This document shows, piece after piece, positions 10,101 to 17,975 of a stretch of 64,000 bases of DNA; within the stretch, counting starts at the first letter, position 1; every line of letters begins with the position of its first letter. The notes beneath the pieces are model-generated. The model was not told the origin of the DNA. It saw only the letters and a program-made list of their open reading frames with translations, and ran no database searches. A program made the position numbers and the translations under genes. The stretch is from NCBI RefSeq assembly GCF_020662265.1, contig NZ_VEWM01000022.1:1-64000 (forward strand), written 5' to 3'. The DNA comes from Psychrobacter sp. I-STPA6b. Lineage in GTDB: Bacteria > Pseudomonadota > Gammaproteobacteria > Pseudomonadales > Moraxellaceae.

Positions 10101-10222
10101 TACAACGAGTGGCAACGACCTATCTGCTAGATAAAGCACATAGTAAGGCAGTGCTTGCACCCTATGATAAAGAAAGCACCATGAGTGAGCTTGGCTTTGT
10201 GGTACATAAAGTTAAAAGTTAG
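7187..10222 (+). CDS. M16-family zinc metallopeptidase (presequence-protease-like)
   Basis: Insulinase-superfamily protease of 1011 residues, matching the single-chain M16C type (PreP/Cym1-like) that degrades peptides inside a closed two-half chamber. The inverted zinc motif HILEH is at residues 71-75, and the third ligand is probably E168 in FKGIVFNEMKGAMS. The C-terminal half carries the expected glycine-rich REKGGAYGGGAGYD region that helps bind substrate. No signal peptide is seen, so it is probably cytoplasmic. AAGGATAGGT precedes the start. It is transcribed alone and followed by a hairpin with a T tract. Native substrates are unknown. Confidence 0.9.
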   Translation: MIDTDFSPDLTLHPAFKLIEHRHIDALSLDVLISQHSQTGAMHYHLAHPSSENAFLVGFRTQPMDSKGEAHILEHVALCGSKKYPVRDPFFSMIKRSLNTFMNAMTAADWTAYPFATQNKNDYFNLLSVYLDASFFPNIHPLDFAQEGIRVELDENDNAQFKGIVFNEMKGAMSGEIDQLYHTVAHHLFPTTTYHYNSGGDPADIPDLTHPELIDFHQSHYHPSNSVIMSFGNIPAVETQTRLHEDALKQFETGKKHISRPEHRFTAPIAVTETYTAEEEGAGKTHHVIAWLLPAITDPKQRLALRLLEGLLIEHAGSPLRAYLDSHELGSAPSPLLGLDDSHYEMVFYTGLRGSDPEHAEAVEQGILDLLKQVADNPIDDESIETILHQIEIDQRHIGGDSMPYGLNLMLEGFSTAIHDGNPIDVWEVDEHLAWLREQVKDPSWLPSLIQAHLLDNPHRVRVTLTPDAQKSAKIAAAEQARLDTLVASLSDAEKQQLREQALALEARQNAEDDLSLLPKVGIEDVPETVKLSEGVQKTVKLEGRDSTLFQYEAGTNGLYYYQVIIPLNSKVLVSADSAHQLPADDVINHPLLPLYLGLLSELGTDTMSAREMQALQAAHSSGVTARISQRTSIDESNQIASYFVMATRALNRKTEAVDLLKEVMMHTVFSEQARIKELLRQKQAGWQSRLANAGHAYALQTASRNMSRQAQLEYVRSGLPALNALTAFLADAKEDDSKWDTLANSLMALHQHIINLPKHALIICEADQTQRLSDLIVQSWQETTPAKANSVSNEINTGIPEEFCELALAEIADEVVLDEDIAWLVATNVYHNASVYPAVPADHPDTAPLMVLAPYLRNGYLHSAIREKGGAYGGGAGYDANACAFKFFSYRDPHCSETFAHFEQSVHWLLNEPQNDAQLEEAILGIISAMDKPGSPAGEAVKACFSGLHGRDAQWQQQMRANILAVTLADLQRVATTYLLDKAHSKAVLAPYDKESTMSELGFVVHKVKS

Positions 10223-10261
10223 TATCTAGTATTCACTGATATATTTTTCATAGTAAAAATG

Positions 10262-10297
10262 AAGGCAATGAGTTTTTAATTTGTTGCCTTTATTTTT
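10262..10297 (+). terminator. Rho-independent terminator after the M16 protease
   Basis: The stem AAGGCAA (10262-10268) pairs with TTGCCTT (10284-10290), followed by TATTTTTATT. It lies 40 bases past the protease stop codon. Confidence 0.7.
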
Positions 10298-10365
10298 ATT
10301 AGCATTCAATTTCACCAAACACCATTCCTTATCAACTTATTTTGATGTCAACTGCTTTAGAGCTC

Positions 10366-10504
10366 TTAATAAAATACCCTTTTTTTATGCTTATAAAAAT
10401 AATCAATACAATCAATGACTTGAAATTTAAGGTTAATTAAAGGGTGAAATAAGGGTTTTGCCCCGAATGTCTTGTTATGATTAACTTCTTGGTAGTATAC
10501 TTCT
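10366..10504 (+). promoter_or_regulatory. CRISPR leader
   Basis: AT-rich region immediately upstream of the first repeat. It contains the block TAAAATACCCTTTTTTTATG (from 10370), which recurs at the end of the window (63951 onward). It also holds AATCAATGACTTG (10410-10422), a perfect match to the IHF consensus WATCAANNNNTTR. IHF bending of the leader during spacer integration is established for type I-E and I-F systems. Leader orientation puts the newest spacer at 10533. Confidence 0.75.
10410..10422 (+). promoter_or_regulatory. Candidate IHF site in CRISPR leader
   Basis: AATCAATGACTTG fits WATCAANNNNTTR at every defined position and lies about 85 bp before the first repeat. IHF use is inferred by analogy with studied arrays. 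Confidence 0.55.
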
Positions 10505-10712
10505 GTTATCCATCGCATAGATGGTTTAGAAAATTTCAGGGGGGTTATGCTGTATGTAGCGTTTGTTATCCATCGCATAGATGGTTTAGAAAAACATCTC
10601 CAAGACGGCTAAAGAATGGTTTAAGTTATCCATCGCATAGATGGTTTAGAAATCAATCGTATCTTCATCACGCAACTCGCCTAAGTTATCCATCGCATAG
10701 ATGGTTTAGAAA
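10505..10712 (+). CRISPR. Type I-F-like CRISPR array, 4 repeats and 3 spacers
   Basis: Four identical 28-base repeats at 10505-10532, 10565-10592, 10625-10652 and 10685-10712, with three 32-base spacers (10533-10564, 10593-10624, 10653-10684). Each repeat begins GTTATCC and ends TTTAGAAA. It can form the hairpin CCATC-GCATA-GATGG: a five-pair stem with a five-base loop, as in repeats cut by Cas6f (Csy4). Repeat length 28, spacer length 32 and the AGAAA end all match subtype I-F. No cas gene lies within the window, so the array depends on cas genes elsewhere or is an orphan. All repeats are identical, including the last, so there is no sign of terminal decay. Confidence 0.95.
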
Positions 10713-10876
10713 TACTGTATATAAGTTTTTATTCTATAGTATAGTTGTGTCTAGGAAGATATATTTTTAACACCTTATAAATTATATTGTTGAAATTGGC
10801 ACAAAATACATATTATCATTAATAAATATTGTTATCCAGATAGTGAAAAACTTATAAAAAATTAGAAGAGACTTAA

Positions 10877-11530
10877 ATGTATAAGATATATTTATTTTCT
10901 AATCAAAATAGGATGGTATTTTCATCAGTGAATATTTCTTATCCATATAAAGGTAAACTGACGATATTATTGCTAAACAAAAAATTACAACAGGAATCCC
11001 TACCTGATTTTAATAGGATTGAAGTTTTTGTAAAAAATAATCTAGAAGTCACATCTAAAATAATATCTGCTAATATAAACAAAGTTTCTATCAAAAACTT
11101 CTATGTTTATATTGATTTTATAGAAAGTATGGATACAGACTACATATTTGGAAATAATATTTTTGAAAATATAAATATGATTTTGATGCGCAAATATAGA
11201 TTATGGCTTGGTGGTAATGAAGATAAAAAATTTCATTGGTTAAGAAGTTGCTATTTTTATAATAGACATCATAAATCTTATAATAAAAATATCACAATTG
11301 ATGGTCGGTTTATAAAAACAAAAAATGACTTTTTATGTGAGTTTTCAGAACAGCTAATTGGTGTTGGTGGCTACTTTGGGTCTGATTTAGATGGCTTTGC
11401 TGATTGCTTTGATACCTATGACATAAATGATGTTCAAATTATATGGCGTGATTTTTATAAAAATAGTTTCCCAGAAAAGAATATTATTCTTGAGATGCTA
11501 AGAGCTTATAATTTAAATGTGGTTGTATAA
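10877..11530 (+). CDS. Barstar-like immunity protein
   Basis: Protein of 217 residues. The C-terminal third resembles the barstar (ribonuclease inhibitor) fold: LIGVGGYFGSDLDGFADCFDTYDI then IIWRDF corresponds to barstar's pattern of an aromatic-FG-NLDA-L-DCL helix followed by a hydrophobic strand. The N-terminal 130 residues are unrecognised. A purine-rich AGAAGAGA precedes the ATG. The gene is very AT-rich and sits about 165 bases after the CRISPR array, with no barnase-like partner. The likely role is neutralising a secreted or contact-delivered nuclease toxin; this is inferred from the fold signature alone. Confidence 0.6.
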   Translation: MYKIYLFSNQNRMVFSSVNISYPYKGKLTILLLNKKLQQESLPDFNRIEVFVKNNLEVTSKIISANINKVSIKNFYVYIDFIESMDTDYIFGNNIFENINMILMRKYRLWLGGNEDKKFHWLRSCYFYNRHHKSYNKNITIDGRFIKTKNDFLCEFSEQLIGVGGYFGSDLDGFADCFDTYDINDVQIIWRDFYKNSFPEKNIILEMLRAYNLNVVV

Positions 11531-11576
11531 ATATATCTATATTACTATCTAATTTCTTCTTATTTAGTCATACTAA

Positions 11577-12059
11577 TTACAATAATTTATTTAAGCTGTT
11601 TAAGAAATTTTCTATCTCTTCTGTATCTACTCTTGCTCGCAATCCTATCATACTTGCTCCTTGATGGTGATATGCCACATTGATATTAAAGAAAAAAATC
11701 AAATCTAATATGCCTAATTTTTCAATAGGATGATACGCACCTGTATCAGCTATAATCTCTATATCATACTCAGAGTTTACAAAGCTGTTTTTATTAAGCT
11801 CTATATCTTCTGTTGTATGGCTATATTGGATAAGTTTTTCTATTTTATCTGATAAGAAATTAATAAGCCTTAACAAATCTGAAGAGTGAAAATGTGTCTG
11901 GTAGTTTTCAGGCAAAGCAAAAGTTATTTTTTCATTATCATAATGGGTAAAAGTTAATGAAAATTTATAAATATTTTGGGTTTTATCCAGTCTGGTCTTT
12001 TCTAGTAGCTCAAAATGTATCAAAAAAGGCTCAGCAGGTAAGATTATAATCATAAACAC
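11577..12059 (-). CDS. Hypothetical protein, accessory, possibly immunity-like
   Basis: Protein of 160 residues, not recognised. It has alternating beta-like and helical stretches, no membrane segment and no signal peptide. The C-terminus is a charged helix (DTEEIENFLNSLNKLL). It is AT-rich like the neighbouring barstar-like gene and convergent with it, with 46 bases between the stops. Small AT-rich single genes of this kind next to immunity genes are often immunity proteins, but there is no direct motif for that here. Confidence 0.5.
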   Translation of the reverse strand: MFMIIILPAEPFLIHFELLEKTRLDKTQNIYKFSLTFTHYDNEKITFALPENYQTHFHSSDLLRLINFLSDKIEKLIQYSHTTEDIELNKNSFVNSEYDIEIIADTGAYHPIEKLGILDLIFFFNINVAYHHQGASMIGLRARVDTEEIENFLNSLNKLL

Positions 12060-12153
12060 GCCTTGATTTCGAGAATCGGTGCATTATATCTGCCTAAAGC
12101 TGATATAATGATGGTTAATAATAAAATTATCTACTTCAAACTAATAGACCATT

Positions 12154-12612
12154 ATGACTAATTCTATCATGCGTATTACCGAGAAAACTCTGCCATTTCG
12201 GGCTTTATCAATTTATGCGCTTCCTTATATTGCCATTATATTAATACGCTTATGGTTAGAAAACTTAGGTTATCTTAATGCCCTAACTGGTGGTTTATTG
12301 GCTTTATTAGTCATGGTTTTTATTAGTAGTGTTTTGGTGGTTTATCTCTTCAAGGCCCGTCATCACAGAGCATTAGAAAAAATAGAATGTAGCCGTATTG
12401 GTATTATTACCACGACGGTTGGATTAATAACGATTCTTATATATTTGTCGATATTTTTTAATTCAGTAGGTTTAGATTGGCGGGTGCTTACTGACTTAGG
12501 TATTGGTATGAATATTATGCTATTTATAGGGGTCGTTTTTAGCCTAATAATTCAATATGCAGTGGTATTTTATGGCTTATGGCATACTCAGCAGTGGTTA
12601 TTAAAAAGATAA
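12154..12612 (+). CDS. Small four-helix membrane protein
   Basis: Protein of 152 residues with four clear hydrophobic segments (about residues 18-36, 42-66, 83-103 and 114-144) and short charged loops; both ends are probably cytoplasmic. No catalytic motif was recognised. It is an isolated gene with a weak ribosome binding site. Function unknown. Confidence 0.6.
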   Translation: MTNSIMRITEKTLPFRALSIYALPYIAIILIRLWLENLGYLNALTGGLLALLVMVFISSVLVVYLFKARHHRALEKIECSRIGIITTTVGLITILIYLSIFFNSVGLDWRVLTDLGIGMNIMLFIGVVFSLIIQYAVVFYGLWHTQQWLLKR

Positions 12613-12764
12613 ACGAGGTATGTCCATTTCTATTTTCTGCCAAATCATTTCACCAAGATAAAAAAGGTAGTGCTTCAAGATTGGTTTAAGCAAGAGATAC
12701 AAAAAAGTGCAAAGCAGTTTTTGAGTGGTACAGCTTAACTGGTATAAATTAAGCAAAATGTAAT

Positions 12765-12795
12765 AAAAGCGAGGGCTGAATAAATCCTCGCTTTT
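12765..12795. terminator. Bidirectional terminator
   Basis: The stem AAAAGCGAGG (12765-12774) pairs with CCTCGCTTTT (12786-12795). T-rich tails exist in both directions. It can stop the minus-strand VWA gene ending at 12822 and readthrough from the plus-strand membrane protein gene. Confidence 0.8.
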
Positions 12796-12821
12796 GATTA
12801 GTGAGTAACTTTAGTTATTAA

Positions 12822-14522
12822 CTACTGCAAAGCACCTGCTAACTCAACCAGTTTGACAAACTCACCACGACTGCCTGTACTGTCTGTTCCAATGCCTTGT
12901 TGTGCTAACTGCTTGCTATCGGCATACGTCCAGTTATGGATATATTTGCTGTTGCTGAGTAGTTGACCATAACCTGCCACTGCCATGGCAAATTTGGTAT
13001 CACTATTGGCTGTACTGACCTGATTGGCAATCGGATAAGTGACCAGTTTTGACGTATCTCCATCTGGTGCTTTATAGCGAATCTTTAAAAATCCAAGCTC
13101 ATTGGATTTGTCATTATTGGTATTGCTAGATGTGGCAGAAGCTTGCTGATAGCGACTGTCATCAAGTAGCCCTTGTGCACCAACTGGGGTAACTTCAAAT
13201 AGGGCAACTACAGACTTTCCTGCACCCAGCTCGCCTGCATCGACTTTGTCATTATTAAAATCTTCGGTAGCGAGTACACGGTTTTCATAGCCAATCAATC
13301 GCCATTCAGATACAACGGCAGGGTTAAACTCCACTTGTACTTTGACATCTTTAGCAACAGTGTTAAAGGTCGCTGACATCTCGTCAATCAATACTTTTTT
13401 AGCTTCAGATAAAGAATCAATATAGCTGTAGTTGCCATTACCATTATCAGCAACCTGCTCCATCATATAGTCATTATAGTTGCCTTGTCCAAACCCAAGT
13501 GTCGATAGTGAAATACCTTTATCACGATTGTTGCGGATAATATCGAGCATCTCATCTACACTTGAAACACCAACGTTAAAGTCACCATCGGTCAGCATCA
13601 AGATACGGTTAATGCCGTTATCTTTAAAGTTTTTACCAGCTTGTTGATAGGCAAGCTTGATGGCAGCCTCACCATTGGTTGAGCCACCTGCATTGAGGTT
13701 ATCGATGGCGTTTAGAATGGTCTGCGTTTCATTACCTTTGGTGGCAGGCAGTACTATTTCGGTGTTACCTGCGTAGGTGATTAGGGTAATGGTATCTTCG
13801 GCACGGAGCTGTTTACTGAGCATCTTCAGGCTAGATTTTGCCAGTTCTAGTTTGTCAGGGTCAGACATTGAGCCTGATACATCCACTAAGAATACTAGAT
13901 TGGCAGGGGGAAGAGTCTGGCTACTGGAGGCTTGTTCAGTGGTGGTATCACTGGCTTGAATACCAATTTTGACAATACGGTTAGAGGTATGCCATGGAGC
14001 TTCTACAACTTGGGTATCAACCAAAAATGGTACGCCTGCTTTTTTGATGGCATGACTAAAGTCATAATGGAAGTAGTTAATCAACTCTTCGATACGCACC
14101 GCATCGCTAGGGGGCAATTGTCCTTGATTGATAAAACGACGCATATTGGCATAACTGCCAGTATCTGTGTCAATACTTAGAGTAGCAATGGCATCTTCAC
14201 TGGTTTTATGTACAGCATTGGGGGTGATTTTTTGATAGTTTTCAGTATTTTGTTGTTGGGTCGTAAGCTCTGGTGGACTGATAGGTGCAATCATCGCTGA
14301 GCGAGAGAGGTGCGCAGGTGCTGCCATATCAGTGGCATGAGGGGCTTCTTGGGTAGTAATGACTTCCTTAGCAAGGATAGTGTCCTGCGAGACGTGGTCA
14401 ATTGCTTCTTCTTTTTGGCTACAGGCAGTGATAAATAATAGTGCTATTAGACTGGCAGTGAGTGTGGTTTTGCTTGGATGTTTTTTTTGTATGTTAGATG
14501 TGTGTTTGTTGGTATATGGCAT
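12822..14522 (-). CDS. VWA-domain lipoprotein (YfbK-like)
   Basis: Lipoprotein of 566 residues. The signal peptide ends in a lipobox with Cys34 (LFITAC). A vWF N-terminal domain follows (SYANMRRFINQGQLPPSDAVRIEELINYF, about 123-151). The VWA domain has a complete MIDAS start, DVSGSMS (D214, S216, S218), and MLTDGDFNVGV further on. The C-terminal region, ending FVKLVELAGAL, is the DUF3520-like part of this family. AAGGAAAG precedes the start. Family members are cell-envelope proteins of uncertain role that bind partners through a metal. It is transcribed divergently from the YccS-type gene. Confidence 0.85.
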   Translation of the reverse strand: MPYTNKHTSNIQKKHPSKTTLTASLIALLFITACSQKEEAIDHVSQDTILAKEVITTQEAPHATDMAAPAHLSRSAMIAPISPPELTTQQQNTENYQKITPNAVHKTSEDAIATLSIDTDTGSYANMRRFINQGQLPPSDAVRIEELINYFHYDFSHAIKKAGVPFLVDTQVVEAPWHTSNRIVKIGIQASDTTTEQASSSQTLPPANLVFLVDVSGSMSDPDKLELAKSSLKMLSKQLRAEDTITLITYAGNTEIVLPATKGNETQTILNAIDNLNAGGSTNGEAAIKLAYQQAGKNFKDNGINRILMLTDGDFNVGVSSVDEMLDIIRNNRDKGISLSTLGFGQGNYNDYMMEQVADNGNGNYSYIDSLSEAKKVLIDEMSATFNTVAKDVKVQVEFNPAVVSEWRLIGYENRVLATEDFNNDKVDAGELGAGKSVVALFEVTPVGAQGLLDDSRYQQASATSSNTNNDKSNELGFLKIRYKAPDGDTSKLVTYPIANQVSTANSDTKFAMAVAGYGQLLSNSKYIHNWTYADSKQLAQQGIGTDSTGSRGEFVKLVELAGALQ

Positions 14523-14858
14523 GATTTACTTTCCTTTTTATATAAACTTTAAATATAAAATAATAGGATACAGAATAAATATTATTACATCTGGTGTATT
14601 ATTTTAAAAAGGGTATCACTAGGAAGGGTATTAAAGTTAGGTGTTTTGTAGTATTTTCATAAAGGTTTTTAAGTGTTTTTATGAGGTCGTCATACTAATA
14701 AGAGAAAATTTTTTAGAGTCTGTTATCATTTGGGTTAAACTATGACACTTCTGCTGTTGTGTTGGTTGCTATCATGAGGTTCCTAATTATATTGTGTTAT
14801 TTTCTATGCACTAATGAATTCTAATGATTATAAAAGTTAAACACTTTAAGGATGCTAA
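14523..14858. other. Divergent promoter region
   Basis: 336 AT-rich bases between the VWA lipoprotein gene (minus) and the YccS-type gene (plus). Both promoters must lie here. I see no gene, RNA or clear operator; AAGGA lies just upstream of the 14859 start. Confidence 0.4.
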
Positions 14859-17249
14859 ATGGCGCACCAGTTTTCATCATTTCTGACTGTTTTTAATACA
14901 TTTAATAGCCGTTATTTAAGCAATCTGCCTTTGTTTGTCAGTATGGTGCTGGCATCTTTGGGTGTTTGGTATTTTCATGCCATTGATGAAAGTATGGCAT
15001 TGTTTTTGGGTATTATCGCTGGTGGTTTGGTTGACTTGGATAACCGTTTTACTGGACGACTGCGTAATACGTTTGCAACCTTGCTACTTTTTGCACTGGC
15101 ATCATTGGCAATTCAGCTTTCTATTAATCATTCAGGTGTGCTGGTTATATTATTAACAGCATCGGCGTTTATTATTACCATGGCTGGGGCATTGGATATG
15201 CGTTATCGTACCATTGCATTTGGTACGTTGTTAGTAATGATTTATACATTATTAACCTATTTGCCTCATATTCCGTGGTATCTAAATCCAATGATGATTG
15301 TCTGTGGCACACTGTTATATAGTGTGTGCAATCTGATATTTTATATTTTGATGCCTCATCGTCCTGTACAAATAAGTATGGTACGAGCGTACCGTAGTTT
15401 ATCTGCTTATATGATGGTTAAGGCGCAGTTTTTTGACCCAGATGAAGCCGATTTTTTGGCAGATAAAGAAGTGCCTTTGGCAATGAAAAATACAGCAGTG
15501 GTGACGGCTTTTAATGAGTGTCGCAGTGCATTATTTTATCGTTTACGTAGTCAATATCGTCATCCTGTAACAGTACGAATGTTGCAATATTATCTGATTG
15601 CTCAAAATATTCATGAGCGTATCAGCTCCAGTCATGTGGACTATCAAACATTTGCACGTGAGCTACAACATAGTGATTTGATTTATCGTATCCAGCGTTT
15701 GATTGTATTGCAAGCGCAGGCATGTCAGCAAATGGCAGAGGCGCTATATACCCAGCAACACTTTGTCACGGATAAAGTATTACAGCGAGCCAGTCGTGGT
15801 TTAAAGCAAGCGTTGCAACGCTATATTGATGAAAATACAGTTGATGTTGAGACAAAAGGACAGTTGCATTTACATAGTTTACAGCAGTTGGTTGCCAATA
15901 TTTTAAGCATCAGTGAGCAGTTACAGCGCATAGAAAATGTGAAGTTTAGTGATATGCAAGATACGGTGGGTAGCCGTATTGCGGGACAGGATGTAGAAAG
16001 TTTGCGTGATGGTTGGCGGATTATTGGTCGTAATTTGACCGTCAATTCTGCGGTGTTTCGTCATGCAGTGCGTATGGCATTGATAACAGGGATAAGCTGT
16101 ATTTTGGTCGAGGGGCTAAATCTGCATTTTGGTTATTGGATTTTGCTAACAGCAGTTTTGGTATGTCAGCCTAATTATTCAGCGACCACCAGCCGATTAC
16201 AACAGCGAGTGTTGGGAACAGTTTTGGGGGTTATTGTTGGCTCGTCATTGGCTTATTTACAGTTATCCTTTGTTAGTCAGTTATTGGTGATTGTAATCGC
16301 TACCACATTCTTTTTTGTGTTTCGAACAGCTCGTTATAGCTTTTCTACTTTTTTTATTACCATTCAGGTCTTGGTGGGTTTCTCATTAATTGGTATTGAT
16401 ACCCATGTTGCAATGTATTCACGAATTTTAGATACCATTATTGGCTCTGGGCTGGCATGGTTTGCAGTGACATATATTTGGGCAGATTGGCACTATTTGA
16501 CGTTGAGCAAAACAGGATTGAAAGCGATACAAGCTGATTCTGGTTATTTACAACAAGTGTTACAGCAATTTCGGCAAGGATATACTGAGCATTTGTCTTA
16601 TCGGGTAGCAAGGCGTGAGGCACATGAGCGGGCATCATCGCTTAGTAATACTGTCTCAGATATGTCGATTGAACCGAAAAAATATGCTGATAAACTACCT
16701 AAAGGCTTTCAACTGTTACAGCTTAATTATTCATTAATTAGTAGTATTTCAGCACTAGGGGCATTGCGTGAGCAGGTCGAAACTCAAATAGAGCCACAAA
16801 ATTTAGAAAGTAACCAGCCTAATGATTTAACCAGTTCTAATGATAATCACAATATCCAATTTCTTCCTCAATTTTTTGCCATTGGTGATGAGATGGTCGC
16901 TCTTATGCAACAGATGGATAAAGAGCAATTAAGCGAGCTTGAACAAGCCATTGCTGATATTGGACAAGCCATCACCCAATTACAAAAGCAAGCTGAAAGG
17001 CTAGAACAACTGAATAAACAAACTGATAAGCAACAACAAAAACAGGTTGAGCAAAGCTCAAACTTTGCTCAACCTGATGACATTAATTGCAATGATACTC
17101 AAACTAACAATACTCAATCCAATAAGCCAACCAGCCAGCACCAATCCAATCATGACTTACAGCAAACCCAGCTTATTTTATGTACGCAATTAAGACGTAT
17201 TAATGAGCGGTTATTGCCATATGCAAAGGTTTTGTCTACTTGCCAATAA
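14859..17249 (+). CDS. yccS: YccS/FUSC-family inner-membrane protein
   Basis: Protein of 796 residues in the YccS/YhfK group of the FUSC superfamily. It has an N-terminal membrane block (about residues 20-165), a cytoplasmic helical part (165-390), and a second membrane block (about 400-520) with the conserved region HFGYWILLTAVLVCQPNYSAT. A long cytoplasmic tail includes a Gln-rich, coiled-coil-like stretch (about 680-760). Related proteins are thought to export aromatic acids or other small molecules, but YccS itself is uncharacterised. AAGGA precedes the ATG. The Gln/Asn-rich tail is the odd feature, longer and more polar than usual. Confidence 0.8.
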   Translation: MAHQFSSFLTVFNTFNSRYLSNLPLFVSMVLASLGVWYFHAIDESMALFLGIIAGGLVDLDNRFTGRLRNTFATLLLFALASLAIQLSINHSGVLVILLTASAFIITMAGALDMRYRTIAFGTLLVMIYTLLTYLPHIPWYLNPMMIVCGTLLYSVCNLIFYILMPHRPVQISMVRAYRSLSAYMMVKAQFFDPDEADFLADKEVPLAMKNTAVVTAFNECRSALFYRLRSQYRHPVTVRMLQYYLIAQNIHERISSSHVDYQTFARELQHSDLIYRIQRLIVLQAQACQQMAEALYTQQHFVTDKVLQRASRGLKQALQRYIDENTVDVETKGQLHLHSLQQLVANILSISEQLQRIENVKFSDMQDTVGSRIAGQDVESLRDGWRIIGRNLTVNSAVFRHAVRMALITGISCILVEGLNLHFGYWILLTAVLVCQPNYSATTSRLQQRVLGTVLGVIVGSSLAYLQLSFVSQLLVIVIATTFFFVFRTARYSFSTFFITIQVLVGFSLIGIDTHVAMYSRILDTIIGSGLAWFAVTYIWADWHYLTLSKTGLKAIQADSGYLQQVLQQFRQGYTEHLSYRVARREAHERASSLSNTVSDMSIEPKKYADKLPKGFQLLQLNYSLISSISALGALREQVETQIEPQNLESNQPNDLTSSNDNHNIQFLPQFFAIGDEMVALMQQMDKEQLSELEQAIADIGQAITQLQKQAERLEQLNKQTDKQQQKQVEQSSNFAQPDDINCNDTQTNNTQSNKPTSQHQSNHDLQQTQLILCTQLRRINERLLPYAKVLSTCQ

Positions 17250-17303
17250 TGGTTTTGAGCGACTTAACAACTGATATAGCTTATCTTATAAAGTTATAAA
17301 AGG

Positions 17304-17681
17304 TTATTCACCATTGATTTCTTGGTCTTCAATAGCCCCAATCATGGTTTGGTCATTTTCTTTAGCATAGTTAATATCGCCTTGGGTGGGCTGTTGCTGT
17401 TGACGCAATTTTTGTTCTTCACGAGCTTTAATTGCTCCAATCATCGCTTGGTCGTTGGCATGAGCCACCGCCGCTCTACTTCTTTGTGCTTCTTGAGCTT
17501 GGATTGCTCCCACCATGGCTTGGTCGTTAGCATGAGCGACCGCAATATTACCTTGCGTGGGCTTGGGTAATGGTTTGCTATTAGAGCACCCCGCTAAAGC
17601 AGTCAGTGCCAAACTTGCACTAAGGATAGAAACGGCTAAAGTGGTTTTATTTTGTACGGCTGTTTTTATAACTGTTTTCAT
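17304..17681 (-). CDS. Small lipoprotein with three internal repeats
   Basis: Predicted lipoprotein of 125 residues. The start at 17681 is chosen because AAGGA stands just upstream and a normal signal peptide follows (MKTVIKTAV... LTALAGC, lipid Cys32); the longer reading frame to 17744 lacks this. The mature part has three copies of a unit of the form A.(N/E)NDQ(A/T)M(V/I)GAI..(Q/R)E: AVAHANDQAMVGAI, AVAHANDQAMIGAI and YAKENDQTMIGAI, separated by charged Gln/Arg-rich linkers. The gene converges with yccS (54 bases between stops). Function unknown. Confidence 0.7.
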   Translation of the reverse strand: MKTVIKTAVQNKTTLAVSILSASLALTALAGCSNSKPLPKPTQGNIAVAHANDQAMVGAIQAQEAQRSRAAVAHANDQAMIGAIKAREEQKLRQQQQPTQGDINYAKENDQTMIGAIEDQEINGE

Positions 17682-17975
17682 ATTAAAGTCCTTATATAAT
17701 AAAATCGTAATAAATTTTAATGTTAGATGCTTTATTAAAGTCATGGCTAACAGATAATAGGATTAGAACTTTTCACAATCCTCATATCTTTATTTACTAT
17801 AACTAATTTATGGGCGTTTGACTATAGGCTGATAAACTCATAGACTAATTGGCAAACTAACCCCAATCAATTTATGACAGTTTTGTAATATTAATATCAA
17901 TGGTGAATAGCCAACTTTTATAACAAGCATTTTTATATAAAGTTTTTTAACATATTTTTAAAATAGGAGTTTTAT

